From contig NC_083373.1 in the NCBI RefSeq assembly GCF_029542785.1, forward strand, positions 62,001 to 126,000: a stretch of 64,000 nt of DNA, written 5' to 3'. Below, piece after piece: positions 18,791 to 29,920 of the stretch. Position 1 is the stretch's first letter. Each line of letters starts with the position of its first letter. The notes under the pieces are model-generated. The model made no database searches. It saw only the letters and a list, made by a program, of their open reading frames with translations, and had not been told where the DNA came from. Position numbers and translations under genes: made by a program. Source of the DNA: Malassezia japonica (lineage: Eukaryota; Basidiomycota; Malasseziomycetes; Malasseziales; Malasseziaceae).

Positions 18791-19972
18791 ATGAAGCTGT
18801 TGGTGAAGCCGCTGGGCGGTGGAAACTTCCACCTGGACGTCGAACCGAGCGAGAAGATTGCGTCTGTCAAGGAGCAGATCCAGAAGAGCCAGGGCCATGC
18901 CGTGGACCTGCAGAAGCTGATCTTTTCCGGCAAGATCCTCGACAATGACAAGACCATTGAAGAGTACGGGATCCAGGAGAAGGACTTTTTGGTCGTGATG
19001 GTGTCCAAGGTGCGTTGCCGAACTAATGTAGCCCAAGGTTGCGAAGCCTGTCAAGGAAGCGCCGAAGGAGGAGCCCAAGGCAGAGGCCACGACCAAGGCC
19101 CAAGAGGCGCCGAAGGAGGAGCCCAAGGAGGAGCCCAAGGTGGCGCCTGCGTCCGAGCCCGCTGCCGCCGCATCCGCACCCGCCGAGGCTGCGCCTTCGG
19201 GCGGTATTCAGGCCGCCTCGTTCTGTACGTTGCGTAACTAACGCAGTGTCCGGTGCCGAGCTCGAAGCCGCGGTGAGCAACATGGTCGAGATGGGCTTTC
19301 CCCGTGAGGATGTGCAGCGTGCGATGCGCATGAGCTTCAACAACCCCGACCGTGCGGTGGACTACCTGATGAACGGTCTCCCTGCCGAGACGCCTGCCGA
19401 GGCGCCCGCCGCGGAGCCTGCTGCGCCCGCCGCGCCTGCGCCTGCCGGTGCCGCTGCGCCTGCGTCGGACGCCCCGCGGTCAGGCAACCTGTTTGAGCAG
19501 GCTGCCGCGCAGACCGCGCAAGGTGGCGGCGCGTCGGACGCGCTCCCCGGCGAGGTCGACAGCCAGGGCCGCCAGATGATTGATCTGAGCAACCCCCAGA
19601 TTCTGAACCAGCTGCGCACGCTGGTGCAGCACAACCCCGCGGCGCTCCAACCGCTGATCCAGGCGCTCGTACAGAGCAACCCCCAGCTGGCCGAGGCGCT
19701 GAGTGCGGACCCCGAAGGTGTCCTGCGCATGCTTGCCGGCGACGAAGGCCTCGAGGCGATGGAGGGCGAAGAGTCGTTTGACGTCCCTACGCTGCAGCAG
19801 CTCAGCGAGGAGGACCGCGGCAAGGTTGAGCAGATTATGGCGATGGGCATCCCCGAGAGCAAGGCGATTGAGAGCTACTTTATGTGTGGCCGCAACCTCG
19901 AGATGGCCGTGCAGTACTACTTCGAGGTACGTTGTGCGACTCACACAGAACCCCCAGGACTTTGAGGACTAG
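18791..19972 (+). CDS. RAD23: nucleotide-excision repair / proteasome shuttle protein Rad23
   Basis: Exons 18791-19009, 19032-19224, 19247-19926 and 19949-19972 around three 22-nt introns give 371 residues. Domain order is canonical: ubiquitin-like domain (1-73, MKLLVKPLGGGNFHLDVEPS), a Lys/Glu/Pro-rich linker with EAPKEEPK repeats, UBA1 (VSNMVEMGFPREDVQRAMRM), an Ala/Pro linker, the XPC/Rad4-binding STI1-like helices (QILNQLRTLVQHNPAALQPL), and UBA2 (EQIMAMGIPESKAIESYFMC). It stabilises Rad4 in damage recognition and carries ubiquitinated proteins to the proteasome. The final exon is only 24 nt (NPQDFED and stop). Confidence 0.97.
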
Positions 19973-20722
19973 CTATAGTTTCGAATCCGAGTTCTCCTCC
20001 TCGCACGGTGGCGCCGGGATCGTGCGCCAGGCGTCCGGCTGCCCCGAGCGGAAGGCCTCGATGTAGTCACGCACAAAATTGCGCCATGGCGCAGGTGTCG
20101 GCAGGTAGTGCCCCCCCCCGTGCTCGGCCACACGCACATTCGAGCACACCTCGACTAGCGTCTCGGTGAGCTGCGGCGGAACAATCATGTCTTCTTTGCC
20201 GCGGATGATGAGCGCCGGCGTTGCAATCTTGGCGTCCATCAGCGCCTGGAACGCGTCCGGGCGCGCGCGGAAGCCCGACACGGATATCATAAAGCGGAAT
20301 CGCTCGCGCTGAAATGTCCCGTGAAAGTCGGGCACCAGCTCGGGGTGCTCGAGCGCGGCGGCGAGCACGCCGGCGAGGCACCCCCCTTGGCTGAAGCCCA
20401 GCACGCCGTCAAACGGGCCGAGCTCCTGGAACTTGCGCTCGAGGAACTTGGCCGTGTCGGCCCACCCCTCGTACTGGTCATTGTTGTGGCGCCACCACGC
20501 CAGCGCCTGCTTCTCAATCGGGTCGTCGGGGTTCGGCGGCCCCGGCTCGGGGTTCGCCTCGCTCGGCAGAGCCTGCACCTGGATCGGCGCGTCAAGAAAG
20601 ATCAGGTCGGCTACGTCGCGGCACGCTTTCTGCAGCGCACTCGTGCGCTTCTTGAACGCATGCCCGTTCGACGCAAAACCGTGCACGACCAGCACCCGGA
20701 GTTTTTGGGCAGCGTCGATCAT
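19973..20722 (-). CDS. FSH1: FSH-family serine hydrolase
   Basis: A single-exon 249-residue alpha/beta hydrolase. The start LRVLVVHGFASNGHAFKKRT and the nucleophile elbow GFSQGG (GxSxG) are typical of the FSH1/OVCA2 family. A later IIRGKEDMIVPP supplies the expected Asp region and EHGGGHYLP the catalytic His. Yeast Fsh proteins are cytosolic esterases of uncertain natural substrate; the human relative OVCA2 acts on long-chain esters. The stop codon is immediately next to the RAD23 stop with no gap. Confidence 0.86.
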   Translation of the reverse strand: MIDAAQKLRVLVVHGFASNGHAFKKRTSALQKACRDVADLIFLDAPIQVQALPSEANPEPGPPNPDDPIEKQALAWWRHNNDQYEGWADTAKFLERKFQELGPFDGVLGFSQGGCLAGVLAAALEHPELVPDFHGTFQRERFRFMISVSGFRARPDAFQALMDAKIATPALIIRGKEDMIVPPQLTETLVEVCSNVRVAEHGGGHYLPTPAPWRNFVRDYIEAFRSGQPDAWRTIPAPPCEEENSDSKL

Positions 20723-20754
20723 TGTGGACGAACGTGGAGGTGACCATTACAAAA

Positions 20755-23535
20755 CTATGCGAGGACCGGAGCAAGGCCGGTGAGTTGGTGCTCAACATCG
20801 GTCAGGGGTGCAGCGCCGCCGACAGCCGGTGCGAGCTGGCCCGTAGAAGCAGGCAGCGGCGCGGCTGGCGTAGTGTACTCGGCCGGCTGCGCGCTGTATG
20901 CAGCAGGCGCCTCGGACGCTGCGGCCTGCGTCGTGCGCGCCGCGGCGCTCGGCGCGCCGGCTGCGTACGCATCCTGCGCATGGCTCGTGTACGCGCCCTG
21001 CGTCGGAGCGTACGCGGCCGGTGTGGCGGCGTACGCAGCGCCGCCCGCGCCGTACGACTCGCCGCCCACCTTGTACTTGTCTAGGAGCGACGCGACGCTC
21101 GGGCGCGTGTCGACGTGGCCGCCCGACACGCTGCCGCGGCGGCGGCGCGAGCGGCTCGTCATCGTAGAACGCGTGTCGCCGAGCGACACGTCGCCGTCTT
21201 CCTCCGGAAGCGCATTGCCGCGGCTCGGCGCGCGGTTCATGAGCGCCATGCGCAGCTGGCTCACGTTCATCGAGCCTTCGCGCAGGAGCGTCGGGGGCAC
21301 GCGCGCCGCGCTCGTCGCGCGCGCCAGGCCGCGCTGCGGGCTCGTCGCACCCACGCGGCCGATCGGCTGTGCGCCGATCTGCGCGTCCTGTGCCGCGACG
21401 GACGTCGTCCAGTTGCGCAGGAGCCAGGCGCGCAGCGTCGAGGAGTCGCAGTTTGTCGCAGCCTGCAGCGGCGCGCTCGACGCAAGGTGCTCAGCGACCG
21501 TCTCGACGTCCGGCTGCTGCGCGCCGGCAGCGAGCGGTGAGGCGCCAAAGCGCGAAAATGCCGGCGCCGCGCCAAATTGCGCCGAGAGCGTCGGGCGCTC
21601 GAGGTCGACGTGGCCGAGCGGCTGGAGAATGTGTGCCTGGACATAGGACACGAGCGCGGGCACGCTCCACAGCTCGCCGAGCTTGGCGAGAGCGAGGCCT
21701 ACGACCCAGCGTGCCGCGCGGCACGCAGGCAGCGCGGCCGCATCCGAGCGCGGCGCAGCCGCGACGCGGTCCAGCGCAAGGAGCGCAGGCACGGTGGCGA
21801 GGAGTGCGGGCGCGGGCGCCACCATGTACAGCGCCTCGAGCACCGCAAGGAGCGCGGCATAGTCGGCCGGTACCGCGCGCAGCTGCGATACGTCAAAGCG
21901 GCCGTCGCCGACGGCCACCGCCTCGAGCGACGCGCCCGGCGAGAGCGTCTCGCGCGAGAGGACGACGTACGCGTCGGCCGTGAACGCGTGCAGGAACTTG
22001 AGCGAGTCGCTGTCCGGTGCATAGGACGCCTCGCCTCGCGCGAGCGCCTGCTGTGGGTCACTAGCAAGATCGAGAAAGACGAGCAGGGCCTGCAGGTACG
22101 TGAAGCGCACCGCCGGGTCGCTCGACAGAAGCAGCGACTCGGTCGAGCGCCAGGCCAGGAGTGGCACCGGCGTGAGCGCGTGCGCGCGGTCGGCGTGCGC
22201 GAGGCGCACAATGGCCATCTGGCAGTAGAGGAGCGCCCGCAGCGAGTTGTCGCGCTGCTGCGGCGAGAGCGGCGGCGAGGCGCTCTGCACGCGGACGAGG
22301 TGCGCGTTGATTTGCTGCACAAAGTCGGTGAGCTGGTCGGCGTACACGCGGTACTGCACGAGGTGGCCGATCGCGTCGGCCGTCGCGCCGACCGTCGGGT
22401 CGCTGGGGTTGTGCTGGACGTGCGCGAGGAGGAAGTGGATATGGCCCTCGAGCACGTCGGTCATGTTCAATCCGACGATCTCGATCTTGTTCGCGAGGAT
22501 CGCGTGCAGCGACTGCAGGAGGCGCGTCGCACGGAGGTCGCTGCCCTTGACCGACGACGTGCTCAGCACGTCGACGAGCGTGTGCGGCACGGCGTAGCGC
22601 GACGCGCGGGGCGTCCAGAGCGCCAGGAGGCTCAGGAGCCACACGGCAAACTCCTCGTGCGCCCACTGCTGGCCGCCGTTTGTGTCGAACCAGGCGAGGG
22701 TCTGCTGGATGATGGTGCGAATCTGCACCGCGTCCGCGCCCTGCACGATATGGCGCAGGAGGATGAGCGCGGCCGACGTCGTGCTCTCTGCATCTGCCGG
22801 CTTTTCCGCGGCGCTCGGCACGGCGAGGTTTCCGTCCTGGTCCGCAAGCGCGGCCGTATGCTCGAGGGGGTAATGCGCCGGGCTTACCGTGTCGAGCACG
22901 CCCGGCAAAACGCGCTGGAGCAGGTCCGGAAACGCGCTCGAATAGAGCACGCGCGAGCGGACGATGCCCTCCATCGCGCCGAGACCCGTGAGGCGCGTGT
23001 GCTCGTCGACGTTGCCGCGCACCATCACCTGGATCTCGTCCAGGACGCCGTACACGGAGCGCGGAATGCTCTCGTCGATCTCGAGCGCGCCGGTCGGCAG
23101 CGCACGCGCGTACTGCGCAAATGTGCTTGCCGCGCGGCCGCTGATATCCGCGTCCCACGCGGCGTGTCCGCCGCTGCCCGGCGCCGAGGCCTGCAAGCTC
23201 TCGCAGAGCACCGTCTGCACGGTCGGCGCGAGGTAGGTGAGGCCGCCTGGCGAGGACGCGACGAGCTCCTTGAGGATGCCGATCGTGAGCATCAGCCCCG
23301 CCTTGACGCGGTCGTTGGGCACGGAGCGCATCGCGTTGCGCTCCACCGTGCTACGCGCCGCAAGCAGGTGGCCGACTTTGGTCAGCTTGGCCGGCTTGTT
23401 TTGCGCATAGTAGCACAGGCGCCCGAGCTCGTTCGAGTTCGGACGGTACTCGGGTGCGGTCGCTGCGAGCGCCTTTGGCGCGGGGTAGCAGTCGTCGACC
23501 AGCTTCTTGTGGTTCGATTTCGGAATGCAGAGCAT
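20755..23535 (-). CDS. EFR3: EFR3-like plasma-membrane PI4-kinase scaffold
   Basis: A single-exon 926-residue helical-repeat protein. The N terminus MLCIPKSNHKKLVDDCYP has a Cys plus a basic patch, matching the palmitoylated/basic membrane-binding start of Efr3. It is followed by the conserved NSNELGRLCYYAQNKPAKLTKVGHLL. The rest is HEAT/ARM-like helices, and the C-terminal 250 residues are disordered and Ser/Ala/Tyr-rich with MTSRSRRRRG. EFR3 anchors Stt4-Ypp1 at the plasma membrane for PI4P synthesis. The frame is open further upstream, but the ATG at 23535 fits the family. CACGTG occurs at 23598 and 23628 upstream. Confidence 0.82.
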   Translation of the reverse strand: MLCIPKSNHKKLVDDCYPAPKALAATAPEYRPNSNELGRLCYYAQNKPAKLTKVGHLLAARSTVERNAMRSVPNDRVKAGLMLTIGILKELVASSPGGLTYLAPTVQTVLCESLQASAPGSGGHAAWDADISGRAASTFAQYARALPTGALEIDESIPRSVYGVLDEIQVMVRGNVDEHTRLTGLGAMEGIVRSRVLYSSAFPDLLQRVLPGVLDTVSPAHYPLEHTAALADQDGNLAVPSAAEKPADAESTTSAALILLRHIVQGADAVQIRTIIQQTLAWFDTNGGQQWAHEEFAVWLLSLLALWTPRASRYAVPHTLVDVLSTSSVKGSDLRATRLLQSLHAILANKIEIVGLNMTDVLEGHIHFLLAHVQHNPSDPTVGATADAIGHLVQYRVYADQLTDFVQQINAHLVRVQSASPPLSPQQRDNSLRALLYCQMAIVRLAHADRAHALTPVPLLAWRSTESLLLSSDPAVRFTYLQALLVFLDLASDPQQALARGEASYAPDSDSLKFLHAFTADAYVVLSRETLSPGASLEAVAVGDGRFDVSQLRAVPADYAALLAVLEALYMVAPAPALLATVPALLALDRVAAAPRSDAAALPACRAARWVVGLALAKLGELWSVPALVSYVQAHILQPLGHVDLERPTLSAQFGAAPAFSRFGASPLAAGAQQPDVETVAEHLASSAPLQAATNCDSSTLRAWLLRNWTTSVAAQDAQIGAQPIGRVGATSPQRGLARATSAARVPPTLLREGSMNVSQLRMALMNRAPSRGNALPEEDGDVSLGDTRSTMTSRSRRRRGSVSGGHVDTRPSVASLLDKYKVGGESYGAGGAAYAATPAAYAPTQGAYTSHAQDAYAAGAPSAAARTTQAAASEAPAAYSAQPAEYTTPAAPLPASTGQLAPAVGGAAPLTDVEHQLTGLAPVLA

Positions 23536-23633
23536 CGCACGCACAACCCGCCGGAGCGAGGGGAGCCGAGGCGCACGAACCCCACGCGAATCTCTGTCAC
23601 GTGCCGGCCGGATGCGACCGGCCGGGCCACGTG

Positions 23634-25110
23634 CTATGAAGCGAGGTCCGCCTGCCAGGCGAACCATCTATAGGCGCCGGTGAGGAGCGCGGCGAGGAGA
23701 AAGACGCCGTCAAAGAGCGCGCCAAATACCCGCTGGAACTCGGGGAGGGAGGCGAGGAGCGCGCTGGGGTGTGCCCGCGCGTTGCCGACGCTCGCGTGCA
23801 GCTGGATGAGCGCGGCGAGTGTATAGATACATAGGACCTGCGCCGTGAAGAGGACCAGCAGCTGCGCGCTGATGCCTGTCGACACGGAGCGGATAAGTGC
23901 AGAGAGGGTGCCGAGAAGGACGCGCATGCGCATCACAATCAGCGCGCCGACAAACAAAAAGCCGATGCGGGGGGCCCACAGCGCGACGTCAATGTCGACG
24001 CCGAGCATGCGCATCGCGTGCGCGAGACACGTCGAGACAAAGTCGGGCGACGTGCCGCGGTAGCCAAAGAACACCAGATTGAGCATGCACTGCGCCACGC
24101 GAAAGACACAGTACACGGAAAAGACGTGGCCCGAGACGAGCACGAGCTTGCCGAGCGCCGTGCGCTGGTAGCGCGCGCGCCGCTCGTGTGCCTGTAGCAT
24201 CTCAAGATCGCTGCGCATTGTCGTCGCCATCGCCTCGAGGCCGATGATCTCGGTCTGGAGCGCAGCCAGCTCGCGGTCCTTGGCCGAGCGCGACCAGAAG
24301 CGCCACGCGCTCCGCGGCGCGCCTTGTGCGAGCTCGTCAGCGAGTTGCGCGGCGGTCGCCTGGCTCTGATGCAGGTCGCTACACGCGCGGTCGAACGACG
24401 CTTGAGCGGACGCCACGTCGCACTCGCGCCAGCGCCGGCGCTGGCGGATGGTAATCAGCTCGTACGAGTCGCAGATGGCGCCGGCCGCGGCGCTGCCGGA
24501 AAGCACGGCAATGAGCGTGATGCCAATCACGCCGGTGCGCGCGAGCACCGAGCCCAGCACGCCGGCCGTCGACGGGACGACCGTCGAGGGAAGCGGCACG
24601 CGCAGAAACGCCCAGCACCAGCCGACGAACAGCGCCGAGGTCGCGGCACTGCGCGTCGTGAGCCACGCGGACCTGCTCCCGTGCCGAAAGCAAAGAAGAA
24701 AGCATGCGCCAAGCGCTGTGTAAGAACATGTACGTACGTAGGCCCAGCACGATCAGCGCGAGCACCGCGGGGAGCGACAGGCGCCAGTTGGCCGCAATCC
24801 ACGGCGTATTTCCATAAGCGTGCTCTAGCAGCACGAGCGCAAAGAGCATCACACTCTCCTCGAACGCCACACAAAACATGGCCGACGAAATGTTGAGCTG
24901 GCGCCGCACGGCGAGCACGTATTCCTGGGCGCGCCCTTCGGACCGCGCACGCGCATGGGCCACGCGGGGTAGGGCGAACGAGTCCCCGGCACTAGTTCCG
25001 GGCTCGAGCGACACATAGTTGACCTCGCCCAGGAGCCAGGGTAGCGCAAGTAGCGCACTCGCGCCGAGCGCGCCGCGCACCAGCAGCACCCCCACCCACC
25101 CGAGCGTCAT
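23634..25110 (-). CDS. Golgi pH regulator / GPR89 family channel protein
   Basis: Exons 24738-25110 and 23634-24715 flank a 22-nt intron and encode 484 residues. There are several hydrophobic segments on each side of a hydrophilic coiled middle (RWRECDVASAQASFDRACSD ... ELAALQTEIIGLEAM). Family features include FEESVMLFALVLLE in the first half, TLIAVLSGSAAAGAICDSYE before the coil, and the C-terminal SLPEFQRVFGALFDGVFLLAA. GPHR/GPR89 is a Golgi/ER anion channel needed for Golgi acidification; the plant homologues are the GTG proteins. It is divergent from DUO1 across 52 bp containing TCACGTGAC. Confidence 0.86.
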
Positions 25111-25129
25111 GGCGAGGGAGCTAATATGT

Positions 25130-25135
25130 CACGTG
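25130..25135. promoter_or_regulatory. CACGTG in the GPHR/DUO1 promoter
   Basis: TCACGTGACC lies in the 52 bp between the divergent GPHR start (25110) and DUO1 start (25163), so one site could serve both genes. The role is inferred. Confidence 0.45.
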
Positions 25136-25162
25136 ACCGCACCGCGCGCCGCGCGACCCGCC

Positions 25163-25902
25163 ATGGACGACGACGCGGTGCGCACGCCCCGGCGCGCGCT
25201 GGACGACGGCTTTGACTCGACGTTGGGCGACGCGACCGAGACGACGAGCTTCCACAAGGCGGACGATTCGCTGTTCCAGGTCCTGCGCAACACGCCCGCG
25301 CCACGCGAGGCGCGCAACGGCGAAGAGACCGAGAGTGCCGAGCAGGTGCAGCGCCAGCTGCAGCAGCTCCAGCAGCTCAACGCGGTATTTGAGTCGTACG
25401 AGGCGGCGCTCTCAGGCGGCGTCGACCAGGTCGAGGTAGGTGCCTTGGCTTACCCAGACCTTTGCGAAAAAGATCCGCGAGACCGATCAGCTGCTCGACG
25501 CCTACGTCGACCTACTGAAGAACGCACAGGCGCGGCGCACGCTGCTCGCCGAGCCGACGTGGCACGGCGCGACCAAGGTACGCATTGCCGCTTACGCAGG
25601 ACGCCGCCGACTACGCCGCCGAGCAGCGCGAGGCGCAGCGGAGAGAAGAGGCACGAGCCCGCCCGCCCGCCAAGCAGTCGATGCGCACATCACAGCGGCC
25701 GACACGCGGCGTGCCGCGCAGCACACGCGGACGCGCGGCGCCGGATCCAGGCCGCACGGCGCCTACGCGCGCCGCGACCTCGCGCGCACCGGCCGGCACG
25801 GCCAGCGCGACGGTCGCGTCGGCGCGCCACCCCGGCGCAAGCACGACACGCGGCGCGCGCCCGGCGTCGGGCCTGCCTGTGCGCGGCGCACCGAACCGGT
25901 AG
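25163..25902 (+). CDS. DUO1: DASH/Dam1 complex subunit Duo1
   Basis: Exons 25163-25435, 25458-25577 and 25600-25902 (two 22-nt introns) encode 231 residues. The Duo1 domain spans about residues 60-140: LQQLQQLNAVFESYEAALSG, TFAKKIRETDQLLDAYVDLL, KNAQARRTLLAEPTWHGATK, then DAADYAAEQREAQ. The C-terminal third is basic, Arg/Pro/Thr/Ala-rich and disordered. Duo1 belongs to the ring-forming DASH complex that couples fungal kinetochores to spindle microtubules. Identification is by the WxGA-type ending of the helical domain and overall layout. Confidence 0.86.
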
Positions 25903-25973
25903 CCTGTACCATTATGTAGCACGTGACTAACACCCTGGGCGCGGGGTGCCCCGGGGGTTCGTTGCCGTTGACG

Positions 25974-28900
25974 ATGAGTGCTGGATGTAGGTCGTGTAGC
26001 TGACGCAGTGCAAGCGCCCCTTGCGAGTCTGCGCTTGCTCGATGCGCTTCGCACCGGCGATCGTGCGACGATCGACTCGGTGTTACAAGGCCTGGACGTG
26101 TCGCAGCCCCGGCCGCAGATCGAGTCGCCGTTGCACCTCGCCGTGCTGTGTGCGGAGCCGCCGACGATTGACTATGTGATCAAGCAGTCCGGTATCGATC
26201 CGAACATGCAGACGAGTGATACACGCAACACGCCGCTGCATCTCGCGGTTGACAGCGACCGCCTGGATGCCACGGCGCTCCTCCTGTCGCTTCCGACGAT
26301 CAACGACGCGCTGGTGAATGCGGACAACAAGACGCCGCAGCAGCTTGTATCCTCGCCGGACATGACGCAGCTCCTCCAGTGTACGTAGCACGACTGACCC
26401 AGCCGCGCGCATGGAGCTCCGTGGGCGCATCACCGACGCGCTCGAAGACTTTGAGCAGGAAGTGGCCCAAGGCACGCTCGACGGCGCGGCGCACAACAAG
26501 CTCCTCGCGCTCGTGCAGCTGCCGCGTGTGAATGCGGTGGACCTTGCGTCGGCGAGCCGCACGTCGGGTGACGACGTGCTGCACGCCGCCGTGCGTGCCA
26601 AGGCGACGCAGCTTATCACCGCCTGCGTCCGCCACGGTGCGGATCCGTTTGTGAAGGATATGAACGGGCGCACAGCCGACAGCGTTGCGCCGGATGCCAG
26701 CATCCACGCGCTACTGCGCCAGCTGACGAATGCAGAGGTCGACGAGTCGATCGCCGCGAGGCAGTCGCCGACCTACCGCGGCTTCCTCGGCAAGTGGACC
26801 AACATGGTCGGCGGGTACAAGATGCGCTGGTTCGTGCTCAGCGACGGCATCCTGTCCTACTACCAGAGCCCGGACGACGAGGGACGCCACGCGCGTGGCT
26901 CGATCTACCTGCGCTACGCCAAGATCATTACCGACCACCGCGAGAGGAACCGCTTCGAGATCGTGAGCCGCATGGGCAAGGGCATGAACAAGCTGTACCT
27001 GCGGGGCAGCGACTCGGCAGAGTCTGTGCGCTGGATTCAGATGCTCGAAAAGGCGAAGCGCTCGGCAGAGGAGGCCGACGTTAAGGACCCGGTCGAGCGC
27101 ACGCGCAGCCCGGCCGGCGGCCTCGCAGCGCCGCGCCCGGTCCTCGCGCCGATTGCTACGCAGGCGCCCAGCCTCGCGCCGCCGCCACAGCAGCCGCCGT
27201 CGGCCACGTCGCCGCTCTCGTCGCACCGCCCGAGCATTGCTGGCTCAGAGGTGGGCACGCTCGACGATACGTTTGACATCCGCGACGACCACTCCGAGGT
27301 GGCGTCGCTCGACGGCGACCAAGGTATTCCGCACGGCAAAGAGTTTGCCGTGGTCAACAACATGCTCAACATGCACTTTGACGTCTCGTTCCAGCTCCTC
27401 GACCAGCTCGCGCAGTCGACCGCAGGCACGTACGTCGCGCCCCCGGTCAACACTCCCGAGGGGCTCGCCAAGCCCGTGTCGCAGCTGTCGCTCGGCGGCC
27501 AGAACACGGGACACAACGAGATTATCGACGCGCTGCGTGCCTCGGTCAAGGACCGCTTCCGCCTCTGGCAGGAGTACAATGCCATGGTCCAGGACCGCGA
27601 GAGCTATCTCAAGGATCAGCTCGAGCGCGAAATTGCCACGCGCAAGCTCTGGGAGGAGCAGATGACTCACCTCGGTAAGCAGCACAGCGAGCTCGAGGGC
27701 AACCTGCACGATGCCGTGTCGGTGATTAGCTCGCAACGCAAGGAGCTCAAGCGCGTGCAGAACGACCAGATGGCCGACACGGTCAAGGCCGGCGGCGAGA
27801 ACCTCTCGTCGGGCATCACGGCCGCAGTCGGCGGTGCGGCCGCAGCGGTCGGCGCAGTCGGCACGGCCGCGACGTCGTTCTTCCAGAAGCCATCGCGCGA
27901 GTCGAGCTTTGACGACGTCGACGACGAGTTCTACGACGCGGTCGAGTCGGGCAACCTGCCGAACCTCTACGTCGAGGCACCGCTGTCGGAGCGCCAGAAC
28001 TCGATTAACAGCACGTCGCAGCAGCAGACCGGCGCACAGCCGCAGCAGACCGACGCACAGTCGCAGCAGACCGACGCACAGTCGCAGCAGACTGACGCGC
28101 CGCAAACGCAGGAGCCAGAGGAGCTCACTGACAAGGTCGCGCAGGACGAGCGCCGTCCTTCGATGCGCGAAAAGGTCAAGGCGGCTGCGGGCGCGATCGG
28201 CGGTGCGGGTGCGGGTGCGGGAGCAGGCGCCGGCATTGGCGAAGCGATCAAGCGCAAGATGGGCAAGGACAAGTCCGAGCAGCCGCAAGACCAGCCGGGT
28301 CAGCAGGGTGAACAGGGCCAGCAGGGCCAGCAGGGTGAGCAGAGCCAGCAGAGCCAGCAGGGTGAGCAGGCCCAGTCCCAGCAGGGCGCGTCGCAAGACG
28401 CCGAGCAGGAGCAGGACACGTCCAACTACCCCATGGACGAGCCCGGCTTTGCTCCGTACGAGCACCTGCGCGAGACGCTCCCGATCAGCAAGGACAACCG
28501 CCCCTCGATGTCCTTGTGGTCGATTCTGAAGAACAACATCGGCAAGGATCTTACCAAGATTTCGTTCCCTGTCGCATTCAACGAGCCGACGTCGATGCTC
28601 CAGCGCATGGCCGAGGACATGGAGTTCTCCGAGTGCCTCGATGCTGCTGCGCTGCAGTCTGACTCGACGCGCCGCATTGCGTACGTCGCCGCCTTTGCCG
28701 CGTCGAACTACAGCTCGACGATCGGCCGTATTGCAAAGCCGTTCAACCCGATGCTTGGCGAGACGTTTGAGTACGCGCGCCCCGACTTGCACTACCGCTA
28801 CGTGAGCGAGCAGGTGAGCCACCACCCCCCCATTTCCGCGTGCTATGCCGAGTCGCCGACGTGGGAGTACATGGGCTGTGTCGATGCCAAGTCCAAGTTT

Positions 28901-29812
28901 ATGGGCCGCACCTTTGAGATCCGCCCGACCGGTGTCGCCCACGTGCAGATGAAGGTGAAGCCTGACTGGGTGCCGCAGTCCAAGCGCAACGCGCTCAAGC
29001 ACGCGCCGAACGACGAAAACCTGCTCATGGAGCACTACTCGTGGAACAAGGTCACGACTTCGGTCGGTGGCTTCATCGTCGGCTCGCCGACCATTGACCA
29101 CTACGGCGACATGACCGTGGTGAACCACGTCACGGGCGACAAGTGCACTTTGACCTTTATGCCCCGTGGCTGGCGCGGTGCAGACTCGCGCGAGATCCGC
29201 GGCAAGGTCACCGATGCTTCCGGCAAGGTCGTGTGGGATATTGCCGGCCGTTGGAACAGCCAGCTCGTGGCGCGCCGCGTCGACAGCGGCTCGAGCAGCC
29301 TGAACCCCGACAGCAAGGTCGGCAACGCGGACCCCGTGTCGAGCAGCCAGCAAGACACCCAGCTGATCCTGCTGTGGCGCAACAGCGAAAAGTTTGCGTC
29401 GCCGTTCAATCTGACGCCGTTTGCCATCACGCTCAACTCGTGCCCCGAGGATCTGCGGCCGTGGCTGCCGCCGACCGACTGCCGTCTGCGCCCCGATCTG
29501 ACTGCGTTCGAGCACGGAAAGTTCGACAAGGCCGACGAGCTCAAGGTGTACCTCGAAAACTTCCAGCGCGAGACGCGCCGGAAGCGCGAGGCAGGCGAGC
29601 TGCCCGCGCACAAGCCGCGCTGGTTCGAGCGCACGACCGACCCCGACACCCACGCGCAGTTCTGGAAGCCGCTTGTCACCAAGGGCGAGCACAACCGTCC
29701 GGAGATGAGCTACTGGGTGGAGCGCATGAAGATCGGCTCCGAGCACGCCCACGGCAACACCGAGGCGCAGTGGCCCGAGTGCGGCCGCATCTTTGGCGAG
29801 TATTCCAAGTAG
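25974..29812 (+). CDS. long oxysterol-binding protein (Osh1/Osh2 type)
   Basis: A 13-nt first exon (25974-25986), exon 26009-26380 and exon 26403-29812 encode 1264 residues. Domains in order: ankyrin repeats (about 35-230), PH domain (about 250-345, YRGFLGKWTNMVGGYKMRWF), a linker with a FFAT-like motif DEFYDAVES near residue 635 preceded by acidic SFDDVD, Gln-rich repeats, and the sterol-binding ORD (about 807-1250) with EQVSHHPPISA. Such proteins move sterol or PI4P at ER contact sites, with FFAT binding VAP/Scs2. The first exon was placed by the only donor/acceptor pair that reaches an ATG. Both introns are 22 nt. Confidence 0.95.
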
Positions 29813-29920
29813 TGTGTAGACCCGATGTAATTCCCGATGTATCGTCAGCGGGAGGGCTTAGTCAGCACAGGCCACTCCGGTGCGGCGGATTGCAAATCCG
29901 TTCCGCCGTCCTCCGTCGTG

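Noticed and set aside
21577..23673. 698-codon open frame antisense to EFR3
   Set aside because: A shadow frame rich in Arg, Ala and Val without family features; EFR3 explains the strand.
27245..29752. 835-codon open frame antisense to the Osh gene
   Set aside because: It mirrors the Gln/Ser-rich repeats as Leu runs and has no domain.
29850..29918. tRNA-Cys-like hairpin (gcgga-ttgcaaa-tccgt, anticodon GCA)
   Set aside because: The anticodon arm is perfect, and ggagg/cctcc could pair as an acceptor, but there is no T-arm with TTCRA and no credible D-arm. It is probably a chance hairpin in a 5' leader.
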